Assembly: GCF_050003625.1 (NCBI RefSeq)
Contig: NC_134400.1
Coordinates: 225,844,085 to 225,908,084 of the forward strand
Source: Haematobia irritans
Lineage: Eukaryota; Arthropoda; Insecta; Diptera; Muscidae
Direction: 5' to 3'
DNA: 64,000 bases
Shown here piece after piece: positions 46,193-58,348 of this stretch. Numbering within the stretch: position 1 is the first letter of the stretch; every line of letters starts with the position of its first letter. Under the pieces are notes generated by a model. It did no database searches, was not told the origin of the DNA, and saw nothing but the letters and a program-made list of their open reading frames with translations. Both the position numbers and the translations under genes were made by a program.

Positions 46193-46321
46193 TAGAAAAC
46201 TAAAAAATTAAATATAAATAAGATCGTTTAATTGCATTTATTTGACGTTCATTACAACCATCTTTGTAGTAATACGGGATGAAATTGATCGAAAGTACTG
46301 TTGTTACTTTTACAACACATA

Positions 46322-47295
46322 CACACTCACAAAAAATCGCTTCTGTAACATATACTCCCAAACATATTTTGCTTCAAGCATATACATTTTTGGGTATTGC
46401 CCAAACATTTATATGTTTGATCTCTTCCAATATATAATATGTTTGAAAGCATATTGGTCTAAACAATATATGTTTGGGTAGTCTAAGTTCCAAACATTTT
46501 GTATTTTTGCATCCAAATTCAATAATGTTGTCTTCCAAAAAACAATATGTTATTATGTGAACATATAATATGTTTGGAAGCATTTTGCACCCAAAAATAT
46601 TATATGCTTAAAAAAATCTCCCAAACAATATTGTGCTCAAAATTTTATTTATTTATTTATTTATATATTTACAATCATAATGAATTATGAAAATAAACAG
46701 GTAATATAGGTGCTAACAACATAGGTTTTCGACCTGAATGCTCAAAATTTTGTTCCTGCCCAATTGTATATTCCCCCACATCCACGAGTTTTTTTTTTTT
46801 AGATCTTAGCACCTTTTTCTGTAATACAAACATTGTAGAAGAAATTATTCAATTGTATGATTTTTTTTTATTTTAATTTTACCTTTTGCCGGACGGGGAT
46901 TCGAACAGCGGACCACACAGTTTGTAAGGATCAAAGAAGTAGCTGATCAATTGCCCAAGGAAAAATAAAATGTTAATTTTGTAATAACAAGCAACAACCA
47001 CCAACTTAATTCAATATCGCTCCCTGTTAAATAGCGCTCCAAGCTACTAAACACATATATGTTTATAGGCTATTTCTAAATTAATATATGTTTGCATCCA
47101 AGCATATTATATTTACAAACATTTTATGTCCCAAACATAATAGGTTCTAACATATTAACATATATGTCCCAAACATGTTATGCTAGTTTATGAACATTAT
47201 ATGCTTGCACTCAAAAATATTGTGTTTAAAAATTTGTGTTCCAAACATATAATGTTTATAGCCAAACATATGAAAAACAGTCTTTTTCATCCGTG
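46322..47295 (+). mobile_element. Family B TIR element, copy 3 (most complete)
   Basis: The ends are CACACTCACAAAAAATCG and, inverted, CACGGATGAAAAAGACTG, with TA outside both (46320-46321, 47296-47297). The interior has many ATATGTTTG and CAAACATAT words. A SINE-like module lies at 46781-46945 on the minus strand, including a B-box-like block (GGGGATTCGAACAGCGGACC on the plus strand). The copy is nested in the hAT-like element. Confidence 0.8.
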
Positions 47296-47778
47296 TACTA
47301 GAGATATATTTTGACATTTGCCGTTTTTGAAAACAATTACTAAAAAAACACGTTGTGTTTTCCCCAATGTACGTACGTACAAAAATACATATCGTACATT
47401 TTAAACGTTTGCTCACACTACGCTAAGTACTAGCTAAATTTGAAATTACCTACACAGTGTAATTTCAAAGTTACACATTTCATTCAAGTAATATTTTATT
47501 CGGAGCGGAGCGGTTTTTCATTTGGAAACCGCTTCCGCTCCGCTCCGGATTTTAGAAATGCCGCTCCCGCTCCGGCTAAAAAAGGGCTTGCTCCGCTCCG
47601 CTCCGGATCCCTGAACAGAACAGAACTTTTTTAAAAAGTGCTGAGCCTAGAGCTACGGAGCCTTTTCGAGCTCTTTTTGAGATGATTATGTTCCTTCGCT
47701 GAGTTTGGTGACTCAAATCAACTCTAAATTATGTGTGTGCCGTTAGAATTGATCCCTTAGATTATGATAGGTATATTA

Positions 47779-47935
47779 GGCTCACTTAGACTATTCAGAC
47801 CATTGTGATACCACAGTGGTGAGCATTTCTCTTATCCGATTCCATGTTTAGCTCAATGACAAGGAACCTCCTTTTTATAGCCGAGTCCGAGCGCCTTTTC
47901 ACATTCCGATGAAACCACTTGGAGACGTTGCACCA
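47779..47935 (-). mobile_element. SINE 3' fragment, inverted
   Basis: Read on the minus strand it follows the SINE body from the AAGTGGTTTCA region through GGACTCGGCTATAAAAAGGA to the AATAGTCTAAGTGAGCC block. The tRNA-like head and the CCTAACC tail are missing. Confidence 0.75.
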
Positions 47936-48072
47936 AGAAAATGTGTTGGTTAAGAAAATGTCATATTTGGAATGAAAACATTGGAGTATAAAATTGTTAA
48001 ATTGTCTTTACCACTATATGAATCTCAGAACAGAAACAATTTATGGAAACTTTACTCATTTCATTTTCATTA

Positions 48073-48142
48073 GGAAAATATGAACTATTTTCTAATTCAG
48101 TACAATTGGAAAATATGAACTATTTTCTAATTCAGTACAATT
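48073..48142 (+). repeat. 35-bp tandem duplication
   Basis: GGAAAATATGAACTATTTTC and the following TAATTCAGTACAATT occur twice, back to back. Confidence 0.85.
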
Positions 48143-48158
48143 GTGCCCATCATTTGTA

Positions 48159-48769
48159 CACTCAAAAAAAGTTTACTTGGATCCCAAGTTTTTGACCTTC
48201 GTTTAAGGATTTTGGTATTGATTCCGAGCCAAAGATGCCAAAGAAGATAAAGAATTTTTTTAGCGACCTCTCTGGCTTTAAATCTAGGACCAATAAAATT
48301 AAAATTAGGGTACAGATCTCATTTATCAAATTTTCATTCTCTTTTCGCGGTTTATTAATAAAAGTACTCACGTACAAACCAATGCCAGTTTAAAAATCCA
48401 AATTATAACGGATACTTCAAAGTAAAAAATGTTTTCTTAATTCTAAAAAAAAACTTTAAACCAAAGACGCTAAATCCTTACAATAAGTCTTAGCCTATAT
48501 TTGAAGCGTTTTTATCTTAAATCTAAAATTTCAATATTTCAGTTAATTTAAGGACAATTCTTTAAATCAAAAAAGTGTTTCTTTACTTTGTGGAAACTTA
48601 GCCTTCGTTCAAAGACTTTAACGAGGGACACAAATTTACAAAAATTTTAACGAAAAAAAAATTTGAAGCAAAGATTATAAACTTTATTTCAATTAAAATT
48701 TAATTATTTTAAAGAAATTCGTCGTTAAAATTTTTAATCTTTAATATAACGTAAATATTTTTTTCAGTG
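48159..48769 (+). mobile_element. CACTCAAAAAAAG-ended element related to family C
   Basis: The 611-bp element begins CACTCAAAAAAAG, ends TTTTTTTCAGTG and has TA outside both ends (48157-48158, 48770-48771). It shares the TTGATTCCGAGCC block with family C. It is non-coding. Confidence 0.7.
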
Positions 48770-49067
48770 TATACAACCTTTTTTTCTCATTTCATTATGT
48801 CATCAAAGTAAGTAAAAAATTATTAGAACAAGGAAAATGTTCTCACACTTGGCACTATTTAACTGAAGTCAATTAATTTTTCTTTTCTTCCTTTTAGTGC
48901 ATACACGCAAAAAAATAATTCTTTCCTCCCAAACGAAATTTTAGACAAACAAAGTTCGTTTCTCATTTGCTTTTCGTTGAAAGGAAGTGTATTTGGAAGA
49001 AAAGTATATACTTTTTGTGATAAACGTTTATTCTTTTCCAGGATGTAAAAACAATTTCATAAAGACC

Positions 49068-49300
49068 AACTCAAAAAATTTTTTTTCTGGCTAATTGCAT
49101 TTTCCCTCACATTTTTCTCACTTCCACGAAGTTTTTTATTTCTTAGCACCTTTTTCTGTAATACAAACAATGTAGAAGAAATTATACGATTTTATAAATT
49201 TTTAGATTTTTTTTACCTTTCGCCTGGACGGAGAATCGAACCGCGGACCATGCAATTTGTAAGCCAACACACTATCCACTGAGCTATGTAGCCGTTATTG
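49068..49300 (-). mobile_element. tRNA-derived SINE module (second type)
   Basis: On the minus strand the head reads GGCTACATAGCTCAGTGGAT (A box TAGCTCAGTGG) and then GGTCCGCGGTTCGATTCTCC (B box), as in a true tRNA gene. A body ending near CTCACTTCC/AGCACCTTTTTCTGTAATAC on the plus strand follows. The same module occurs in family B elements (46781-46945, 41820-42010, truncated at 21020). Confidence 0.75.
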
Positions 49301-49405
49301 TCATCAATAGACAATTATCCATATAAGTTATATTTATATAGCATAGCTTGCGGCGCCCACGACCCGATTAAACAAAGTTTATTTAACAGAAAAATACATT
49401 TAGTT

Positions 49406-49482
49406 GGGCACCGTGGAGCAGTGGTTGCTACGTCCGACTTGCATGCCAAGGGTCGTGGGTTCGATTCCTGCTTCGACCAAAG
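49406..49482 (+). mobile_element. SINE head (first type)
   Basis: GCACCGTGGAGCAGTGGTTG and GGTCGTGGGTTCGATTCCTG are the A- and B-box regions of the SINE found at 9996. Here the head is followed by a T run and family A sequence instead of the usual body. Confidence 0.75.
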
Positions 49483-49736
49483 TTTTTTTTTTTTTAAATA
49501 TATTCCCGATATGGTCAGAAGATTCCGAAAAAATGTTCAACATTACATTCTACTATATTAAATTTTTACTATGAACTGTAAAATGTGTCTTATTAAAAAC
49601 CTAAAGTCAGAAAAGAACAGTGTTTGATATAAACGAAATGGACTGTGTTGTTGGTTTCGAAGCACTTCAAAAAACTATAACAAAAGAAAAACGTTTTCGG
49701 TACACGTTTTCCAAACGTTTTTTTTCTTTGCGTGTA

Positions 49737-52452
49737 TTGAACATATGTGTACGGTCATTGAACATTATACCTTGTATACATACTTAAAAACAGTAAGAGT
49801 ATTTTTTATCACATACAAAAATACTTAAAGGCCCTTTATACTCACGCTGGGACTACTCTTGAATTGTAATAATCGAAACTTTTTCTTTGCCATAATGAGA
49901 CAACTAGGAAAATGGCAACTATTGTTGGTGTTGTATATTCTGCTCGAACGCGGGTGGAAACGTCCGTCTCACTTGTGCAAGTTTACAAGACATGTCTCTT
50001 TTAATTTTCTTCGCCAGTTTGAATGGTGAACTTAAAAGTAATTGTGAGATCCTTAACTGCTGATAGCCTTAATGTTAGATTAAAAGCAATTGTTAGTGAG
50101 TTGAAATAAAACCAAATGAAATTGAAGGAACGACATTCGATTTATAAAACATTGAAATTGTGGCTATGACTAGATATATGTGGATGGAAAAACAAGCAAC
50201 TCAAAAAAAAAAGATCCCATTGTACAGGACGACAGCCTTAACTGTCCACATAGGGACGTAGTTGTAATCAGATAAGAAACCATTGGATTTTATCGGCCCC
50301 ATTGGGAAAAACGCTTATGGATAATATTGAATGTTTATGTATTATATCATGAATATGTTTGAGGTAATTAAAATAATACTGGCCATGATGGGACGAAGAT
50401 AAAAAGTGGAATCACCTAAGATGTATTGTTGAATTTAATAAGATATTCACTATTTGTACCGTAGGATGGGGGTGGTATAATATATTCTCATTCTATTTGT
50501 AACATATCGAAGTACCGTTTTCCGACCATGGCTAATTCGATACATATGATCAGGATGACAGTCAAACTTCGTCGATTGTCATGAATCTCTTTCGGACTGC
50601 GCTTATAAACCACCAATATGCATTGCATAATTTCTTAACGAAACAAACAAGCAGACAGGAAGTTCGAACACTCTTTATGGATGCTAAACTTATTGGTCAT
50701 CCCTCTACACAGTTTTAATGAAGGGCACAATTTTGACTAAGGTTCTTCTCTTCATATTACTATTCATATAGGAAACATATGTTTCAGGGCCTACATGTTC
50801 GTTTATTAAAAGGTTTCTCAATTGCTAAATGCTTGGCAATTAATTTTGGGTATGATTGCAATTAGACCTCTAGCTATAAGAAAAACATACCCCAACCCCC
50901 CTCGAAACTACATAAAACACAGTTTTATTTTAGTCAAACATATTCATATATACATGGGAAACAGTTGGTTGAAGTTGCCTTGAGTGGGTGTAAAAACATT
51001 TACTGAAATAGTAAGACTAAGTACAAACACTAGTGCTGATGATGCTGATGACGTGCGCAACGGCAGGGTAAAAACAAAACTCAAAATGTATACGACTTCC
51101 ATACGTCCATACCAAATTTAGTCAAATTCATAACTAACGACGACAGTTAGGTGGCCCAATGCAGGCAGTTGATGTAGAATCGTCCCACATTACTTCGGAT
51201 ATATAAACAAATGGTTACAAGAAGAGTTTGAGGAATTACGACAGCAACACCATTTACACCTGTGCAGAATTGGGCTTTAGACACCAGCTTCAGAGCAGCA
51301 AAAAAATATTTGATCTATGACTAAGCTAAATCCAAAGACGCTTCTCGGGTGGGGTGATATTTTCTGCTAATGTGATACAATTCAATTTCACACTAAGTAA
51401 ATTAAAACTGCATGATTGATTTTCAAGTCAAGTTTATCCCAATTTTATGGACCAAATGAAAATGATTCTTTCACATGAATTAGTTTATTGCAAAATTTTG
51501 TTAACCTCCGTCGTTGTTCGAGCTGTTGCTCAACTACATTACGAATAGTACAATACAGCCGTTGTTGGAATTGCCGCCGACCACCACAAACATCACTCCC
51601 CCCATCACCATCGTCATCTTCACTGCTGCCACACCACCTAATACAAATGATTATTGCAAAATACTGAAACTGATTTCCTCTTTAGTTTGGCGCGTATTGG
51701 CGTTTACATGAGCACAATCATTGGCAGAACAAGTGTGAACTTACTACACTGGAAAAGCTAATGCGATAGTGGGCCGGCATGTATGCGTAGTATTGACATG
51801 GGACAATAGAATCGTGTGGTATCGAATACGACCAACATGATGTTCAAGTGCACTCTACAACACAGCATGGAACGGCAAAGTTACTAATTATGTTTTATTA
51901 TTTGACATCGTTTTTGCTTAAATTGTCTAATTTGCATTAACACCGAGAATTGTGCGCATGCGTCATATCGTGAGAATGGTAGAAGAACTTATGGCTAGTG
52001 TGGGAGGAATACAGTGGCTTGTGTTGAAATATAACCCATCATGGATAGACACTAATTGCTGTCGAAAGAAGTTGTAGTTGCAGATAAAAATAAATCCATA
52101 TTGAGTAATAACAGATAAAGACAGCGATGAGTTTGGCCCCAGCGAAGTTCATGTACATACATTTTAATCGCTTGGCTATGGTGTAGACCACCATTAATAA
52201 CTCAAAAATCTTAACGAAGCAGTTTAATATCCAGACAGTGTTGTTAGCTAGGGTAAGCAAAATCGAATATTTATTCAAAATTCGTAATCCCACTTTTTAA
52301 GAATTATCTGTAAAGCTTATATAAAAATATAAAGAACGTCTTCATATTGGCTCTTAATGAACTTTATATTCTTATTGCAATAATTTAATAAAAATGATAA
52401 TATTATTATATTATATATGGGTTCCATTATATTCTACATTTCACATTGTATA
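49737..52452. other. Unassigned DNA
   Basis: I see no gene or repeat I can support in this 2.7-kb stretch. Open frames are short, and a Thr/Pro-rich frame at 51514-51711 has no recognisable domain. Confidence 0.3.
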
Positions 52453-52583
52453 CTAAAAAAAAGTTTTGCCCGGCTCCAAAGTTTTGTCTTTACCCTAATG
52501 ATTTTCTCCAAACATAATAATTGCATGAACTAAAATAAAGTTAAATTGGCTTTATTGAAATAGAGAGTTCACTTTTTTTTTGA
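52453..52583 (+). mobile_element. Small chimeric MITE fragment
   Basis: The left side (AAAAAAAGTTTTGCCCGGCT) resembles the left end of family C at 45786. The right side (CATGAACTAAAAT...GTTCACTTTTTTTTTGAGT) matches the right end of the 7346-7861 MITE. Confidence 0.45.
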
Positions 52584-52640
52584 GTTCAGTTTAAATTTTT
52601 GTCGTGTGCATATGCGTGCACTTAAAACTGATGTGCTAAA

Positions 52641-52760
52641 AATGTGAGTTGCAAACATAGTATTTGTATACCAAAACATATTTTTATACCAAAACAAAAA
52701 AATGTGAGTGGCAAACATAGTATTTGTATACCAAAACATATTTGTATACCAAAACATTTT
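52641..52760 (+). repeat. 60-bp tandem duplication
   Basis: AATGTGAGT(T/G)GCAAACATAG starts at 52641 and 52701. Both units contain TATTTGTATACCAAAACATA, and a shorter TATACCAAAACA word repeats within each. Confidence 0.85.
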
Positions 52761-53721
52761 TGTCCGTGATGACATGGATAAAGAAAATTTGGATAAGATA
52801 CTTTCTTACATCCGAAAATCTGATTTATAATGTACCACACTACTTTCGAAAGTTGTGATTACAAATATTGTCAAAACTATTGAAGTGACAGTGCACTATC
52901 GTTTTTTTTCTAAGTTCATCAGAATTGGTATGTGCCACTTTGATGTAGGGTTAAATAGTTATAATTTATTTTTAAATTAATAAAAAAATGGTGAATAATT
53001 ACACAAACATTTTTGTGATCTCTTCGTGATATTCTCGATGGCTAACGCTGTAATCTATGCTTACCAAGTTCTCTACCCTAGAGGCCTTCACAATGATTTG
53101 TTATGGACCCGACATTATTTTCAAAACATTTAATTTATTTTCTTATGTTTTTTCCATCGTCCAAACAAATGGACAAAAAGCCCATAAGCCAAAAAACAAA
53201 ATCCGCACTGCCATTAAAAGACATCAAGTCTTGGCAAACAGAAAAAATATTCTACCAAGAGCAGAACAGAAATATTTTTTTTTTACCAAAACTTGGCCAA
53301 TAAATTCAAGTACATTCTCGTATATAATATTCGTTGCTTAATTTAGTCAGTCAGTCAGTCCGTCAGTCTATTCGTTCTTTCCGTCAATAATGCATTCATT
53401 CATGACTTCTTTCATGTACGGCCCGCATGTGCGGGTGCATGTTTTGTCCAATGTGTTGTTGGCTGTTGTTGGTGATGGTGGTGTTATATTCGTTGTTATA
53501 TACAACGAAACAACAATACAAACTTAACTGAAAATCCTTAGGGTGCCTCAGGACATTTTTCAAAACTTTTTTAATTTTAATATCATTCATTCAATTTATA
53601 AATAGAGTTTATTTCATTCCTAGCAAAGCCCGTGTGCCACTATTCTTATACAAAACATCTATTTTTTTTATTAGATAGGTTTAATACAAACAACAATTTT
53701 GTACAAAATTCTAGGATGATA

Positions 53722-54496
53722 CACACAAAAAATAATACATTTATTTTATGAATAGTATTCACAAAAATTTTCCAAACACGGGATGCATAAATTATATGAA
53801 AACAATTCATAAAATAAAAATACAGGTTTTCATTGACTACGAATGTATACATAATATGAATGGAATTTTTAATATTATAAATAAAGTGTACATATTTTTG
53901 TCATTGAAAAATATGAACTTATACATAATATATAATAAAACCGTCATGCACAACATGTAACTTTTCATTTAGATTTCTGATTCTAAATGCCTGCATAATT
54001 GGTCAAAATGTATGATCCCATTTATTAAAACCCGCATATAATTAATAATTATAATATTTTATATTATTTATAAACATAAGCACCAGCGCTTCTAATTAAT
54101 ATTGTTTTTTCGTCATTTTTTTTACGGCAATAAATAACCTTGGAATCGCGATGGAGACTCAAACTGTACTGAAAAACTCAAACACACGTGTTGCCCTCAA
54201 AACGTTATGTTTCGTTTTTTTGTCTCGTATTATATGCTTGTATTGTATACACATGAGAGTAACTCTATGTTGTGGCTCTCTCACGCTAAGAGAAAACCAG
54301 TATTTTTGATATATTAAGTAAAGTTTCATTAATTTTATGAAACCGTCCCTATATGTTATTAAAAAATTCATAATTTCATAACAAGTATTCACGAAAACAA
54401 TATATTATGTAGGTATACACATTTTTTATGGAAAAGTCCATAAATTTATAAAAATGTACACATTTATGTATAAATTCATATTTCATTTTTTGTGTG
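53722..54496. mobile_element. MITE with CACACAAAAAAT ends (family E)
   Basis: The 775-bp AT-rich element begins CACACAAAAAAT and ends ATTTTTTGTGTG, with TA outside both ends (53720-53721, 54497-54498). It contains repeated ATACATAATAT- and TTTATGAA-like words and no gene. Related sequence flanks the Helitron at about 59930-60182 and 62163-62480. Confidence 0.65.
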
Positions 54497-54498
54497 TA

Positions 54499-55990
54499 TT
54501 TACGATAGTATTTGTTTCAGTTATAGTTTACCATCCAATTTCATTTGTATCAGGTCAGGAGGTTCCCTAATGGCTAAACATTTTCGAATAGAAGTACAAA
54601 TAAATTCGCGTTCGTTTGGAAATGTTTGTATATCGGTTCTGAAACTGTGGCGCCATTGTCATTATCGCAAAGATAAATTATGGTTTAACATCAGCAAACC
54701 TTTTATACTCTCAACAGTTTTTGCCATTGTTGTTACTGTTAGTTTTAGCTTTTGTGGTTTTGGACTTTGAGGCTAAATTGTAGCATTCAATTCGAATTAT
54801 AAAGTCCACCAACACATCAATGAAAATGAAATAAAAACTGAGAACTCACACACTTGGAAGTGATCATGCTTGATGCCTGCAAGATCAATCCCAAGCGATG
54901 GATATTAAGAACGCAGGCAGTGACCTCTTTTCTTGGCATGACGTCTAGGGAACAATAATATATACTACATGCCGGAGTGAACGCATATCTTCCAACGTAA
55001 TTGTCACTACAATCGTGTAGACAATGTTGTCTGTATGAATCACCGGTAGTTGAAAATCCTAATATGAAACTCTAGTCAAATTAGTTTTTATCGCAAATAC
55101 CAAAAAATGAAGATCCATTTTACCAGCTGATTGCCTATCAAAAATAAAAAGTTTATAAATGAATCAAACTGGCCATGAGTAACTTGAGAAGAATTTCAAA
55201 TGCTCTGAGTAATTCTTCAACTTATAAAAATGTCCATATAAAAGGAATAAAGAATTTGTTCACCGCAATAACATAACTGCTCTGTCTTAGCAATGAACGA
55301 CATAGCTGGCACATGTCATAGATGAATATTGGTATGAAAGGAGAAAACACAGTTTTGTTTATCTGCTATATCTTAACAATGGAAAGAAAATATTGCGTAT
55401 TTATTGCGTTATGTTAATGAAGTTGTAACGCACTTGCTCCATATTTCGGTACCGGAATATACAACAGTGTGAGCTGCATAACATTTGCTAACGACATAAA
55501 CCCCCAACAAAGATGGGGGAAAAATACTTATGGACATAAAAAAAAACTACGCAACACGCGTGCGTGATGCTGATTGTGATCAGACCAAAAACTGCACTTA
55601 GAGAAATACTACTGCACTTTTATGAAATGATAATAAAATTTCTAACTCTTAAAATTAAAAAAATCTTTCCCAAAAAAGGCAAGTAAATTGTATATGGTTT
55701 TAATATGAAGTAGCACTATCTCGAATTATTTAGGAAATTCCAAATCATTCACTCTCACGCAACAGATATGTCGCAACAGCTCATGATAAGCATATATTTT
55801 TAAGGCATCAAATAGCTACAATTGTTTACTAGTAACAAAATGTTCTACATGGAAAAGTATAATAATGTCCACGTTTACTACAGAAAATCATGGATTCTGG
55901 CTCACTTTCCGGGGAACATCTAAAAGTTTTACAGCGATCACTTATTTCCACTCGGTGATTCTAGTGACATTTATACAACTTCAAAGCTTC
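54499..55990. other. Unassigned DNA
   Basis: I see no supported feature. A 92-codon frame at 54492-54770 has a hydrophobic C-terminus but no recognisable family. Confidence 0.3.
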
Positions 55991-56480
55991 TCTAAACTAC
56001 ATGCAGCCTAAATTTTAGGACATGCAATTTACACAATCTTAAGGACAAAGTTTTTAATCTTTTTATAAATTAAGGACATGAACCATGGAAATTTACATTC
56101 CTCAGTTAAAGTCTTATGTCTGTGAAGGAAGGCAAAATTTCCTTTATACTTTGAATATTATGATTTAAGATTACAACTGTTCTCTTTTTTATGATTTTAC
56201 AACTTTGGTTTATTTTATTTTATTTTTATTATTATTTTTTTAATAAAGAAAACATTTTCCATTTTGAAGTATTTGTTATAATTTGGATTTTTAACTGAGA
56301 TCTATTTATATAAACACTTCTTAATATATTAAAAATATGACAATTCGATATATGAGATCTTTATGCCAATTTGAATTTTATAGAACATAGATTTAAAGCT
56401 AGATAGCTCCCTAAAAATTATCCTTAATTTAAGGAAACCCCATCTTTGGCTCGGAATTAATCCTTATGAGAAGGTGGAAA
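55991..56480 (-). mobile_element. Decayed family C-like element, inverted
   Basis: GGCTCGGAATTAATCC near 56450, and repeated AAGGACA and TTAAGGA words, match the family C/48159-type interior in reverse. The ends are lost. Confidence 0.45.
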
Positions 56481-56598
56481 TCTGTGGTGTTATAATGTAT
56501 TTGGTAGACTTTTATGTAGATCGGATAAGACCATCAATATTGTCAACATTATATAGAGGGACCGACGGACGTATAATGTAATAATTATTTTTCAAGTG

Positions 56599-57214
56599 CA
56601 CTGAAAGAAATATTATCGTGAGGTCAAAGATTTCATGTATTTTAAAGACATGAAATCTTTGACCTCACGAATACAATTTTTGCATAGCATAGAAGACGCA
56701 TTTCTCTAATATAAAGTTTTTTTCCTTGTCGAAAAGTCGATAAACTTTTCAATGAAGTCGTATTGTCCTTATAATTAAGTGATTTCACAAAAAAAATGGG
56801 TATCATAACATGAAAGAAAAAATGTTGGGGCTAAGGTCAACTTGACTTTAAAAATTTAGAAAAAATTCTTTAAATTTAATGAAATTGTCTTTAAATTTGT
56901 TGTGTTTTTGCATCTTGAATACAAAGCAAAAAATCGTTCAAATATAGGACATGTTTTTTAACACTTTACGTTTTTACTTAAAACATAGCATAATTTCTAC
57001 TGGAAGTCGAAACTTAATTTGGAAAATAATGTTGTCGTTAACTCGTTTTTAAAGGACTTTGATAGCATATGAAGAAAAAAAGGCTAAAAAAGCGAAAAGT
57101 TAAAGCTTGCTTCCTAGAAGCAAGTACACAAAACCCAAATTTAAAAGTATCCTTATTTGTATTCTCTGCTTCTTTTGCTCGGAATCAATACCAAAATTTG
57201 CTTTTTTTTTAGTG
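56599..57214 (-). mobile_element. Family C-type MITE, 616 bp
   Basis: The element begins CACTGAAAGAAAT and ends CTTTTTTTTTAGTG, with TG outside both ends (56597-56598, 57215-57216). Its interior is the reverse of 45786-46192 in blocks (GAAGACGCATTTCTCTAA, CCTTATAATTAAGTGATT) and ends with GCTCGGAATCAATACC. A perfect 23-bp hairpin lies near its left end (56616-56670). Confidence 0.7.
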
Positions 57215-57216
57215 TG

Positions 57217-58101
57217 TATTGTTAGTCATGCTTAGACAGAAACTTCTGCAAAAAAAACATACCATAAAAAAATGATTTATACTCTTGGCAATTGAGCACG
57301 TGTGAGAGGTATCACAATACGAGAACAAACAACGGCGACATCGATATCACCAAGAACAGCAGTCATTTCATGTTGTTCACTCACTCAATGTGATTCGTAC
57401 ACTTCCTTCAAACAGAATATGATTGAATGGCACAGGGTTACTCACTCTTACAGAGAACTAAGATATCTGATATCAGCAACAAAAAGAAACGCAAAAGCTA
57501 ACATCAGATTTGCCAGCATGAGCCAAAGCCGGTGACAATACAAAAAAACATATCAACTTAGTTCTGTGGTTGGGTTGAGCAAATCAATAGCTCTATATTA
57601 GATGGAGATTTGCAGGACAGCCGATTGTTATTTGTGCAAAATAGCAAAAAAATTTGGTAAACAATGTTCGTACTGTGAAATATTTAAATTTGGTATTAAG
57701 TCCGAGCCAAAAAAGCGGGGAATTCAAGTAAGGATACATTTAAGACACAATTTGAGTCTATCGTACTTGAAACTATGAAATAAATTTGAATTTATAATTT
57801 GAAAGTTTTCACAACAAAAACGGTATTTATAATAATATAAACTTATTAATTGATCTTATGAACTAAATGAAAAAAATATTGGTTCAGATTTACTTATAAC
57901 AAGGCATGGCAGCTATGTCCGCTATCTAAACCAATTTAACTGATACATGACGATTACACTTTATTATTTAAAATATTACTTCATGCTTTGTGGACAGATG
58001 AGTGAAAGCTATATGTTTATGGCAGCGACATCTATATCTTAACCCAATTCTTCTAAAACCAATAGGATTTGTGATGTAAGGCATCGATCGGATTTAAAGT
58101 A
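57217..58101. other. Unassigned DNA with a family C trace
   Basis: GGTATTAAGTCCGAGCC near 57691 is a family C-like block. I see nothing else. Confidence 0.3.
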
Positions 58102-58346
58102 CACAGAAAAAAATTTCACGAAAAATTTTCCAATTAAAATTTTAATTGATTTTTAAAAAATATTCAATTAAAAATTTAATTGAATCAAAAATCTTTTTAA
58201 TTGAAACAAAAATTAATCACAAAATTAATAGTATCAATTAATTTTTTAATTGATACCATCATTTCTGTGATTGAAGACATTTCAATTAGAAAATTAATTG
58301 GATCAATTAATTTCGTGATTGAATCAGAAAACAATTTTTTTGTGTG
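58102..58346. mobile_element. Short MITE rich in CAATTAATT words
   Basis: The 245-bp element begins CACAGAAAAAAATTTC and ends AATTTTTTTGTGTG, with TA outside both ends (58100-58101, 58347-58348). The interior consists largely of AATTAAT and ATTGA words in both orientations, so it can fold on itself. Confidence 0.7.
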
Positions 58347-58348
58347 TA

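Larger units (their letters stand above)
44202..47613. mobile_element. Non-autonomous hAT-like element with nested insertions
   Basis: The left end is CAGGGATCCGGAGCGG and the right end is its inverse (CCGGATCCCTG preceded by GCTCC repeats). A perfect 8-bp direct repeat, AACAGAAC, flanks it (44194-44201, 47614-47621). CAG-type ends plus an 8-bp duplication are hAT hallmarks. Both subterminal regions carry runs of GCTCC-like words. There is no transposase; the interior is filled with other elements at 44340-44998, 45000-45275, 45786-46192 and 46322-47295. Confidence 0.85.
48904..49734 (+). mobile_element. Family A TIR element, complete, with two tRNA-like modules
   Basis: The 831-bp element begins CACGCAAAAAAATAATTC and ends AACGTTTTTTTTCTTTGCGTG-like, so the terminal CACGCAAA is inverted. 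TA lies outside both ends (48902-48903, 49735-49736). Inside are a minus-strand tRNA-derived module (49068-49300) and a plus-strand SINE head (49406-49482). There is no coding sequence. Split or partial relatives lie at 10627-13145 and 63515-63727. Confidence 0.75.

Noticed and set aside
49191..49300. A functional tRNA gene on the minus strand
   Set aside because: A and B boxes are good, but I could not build a proper acceptor stem, and the same block recurs inside other elements, so it is a SINE head.
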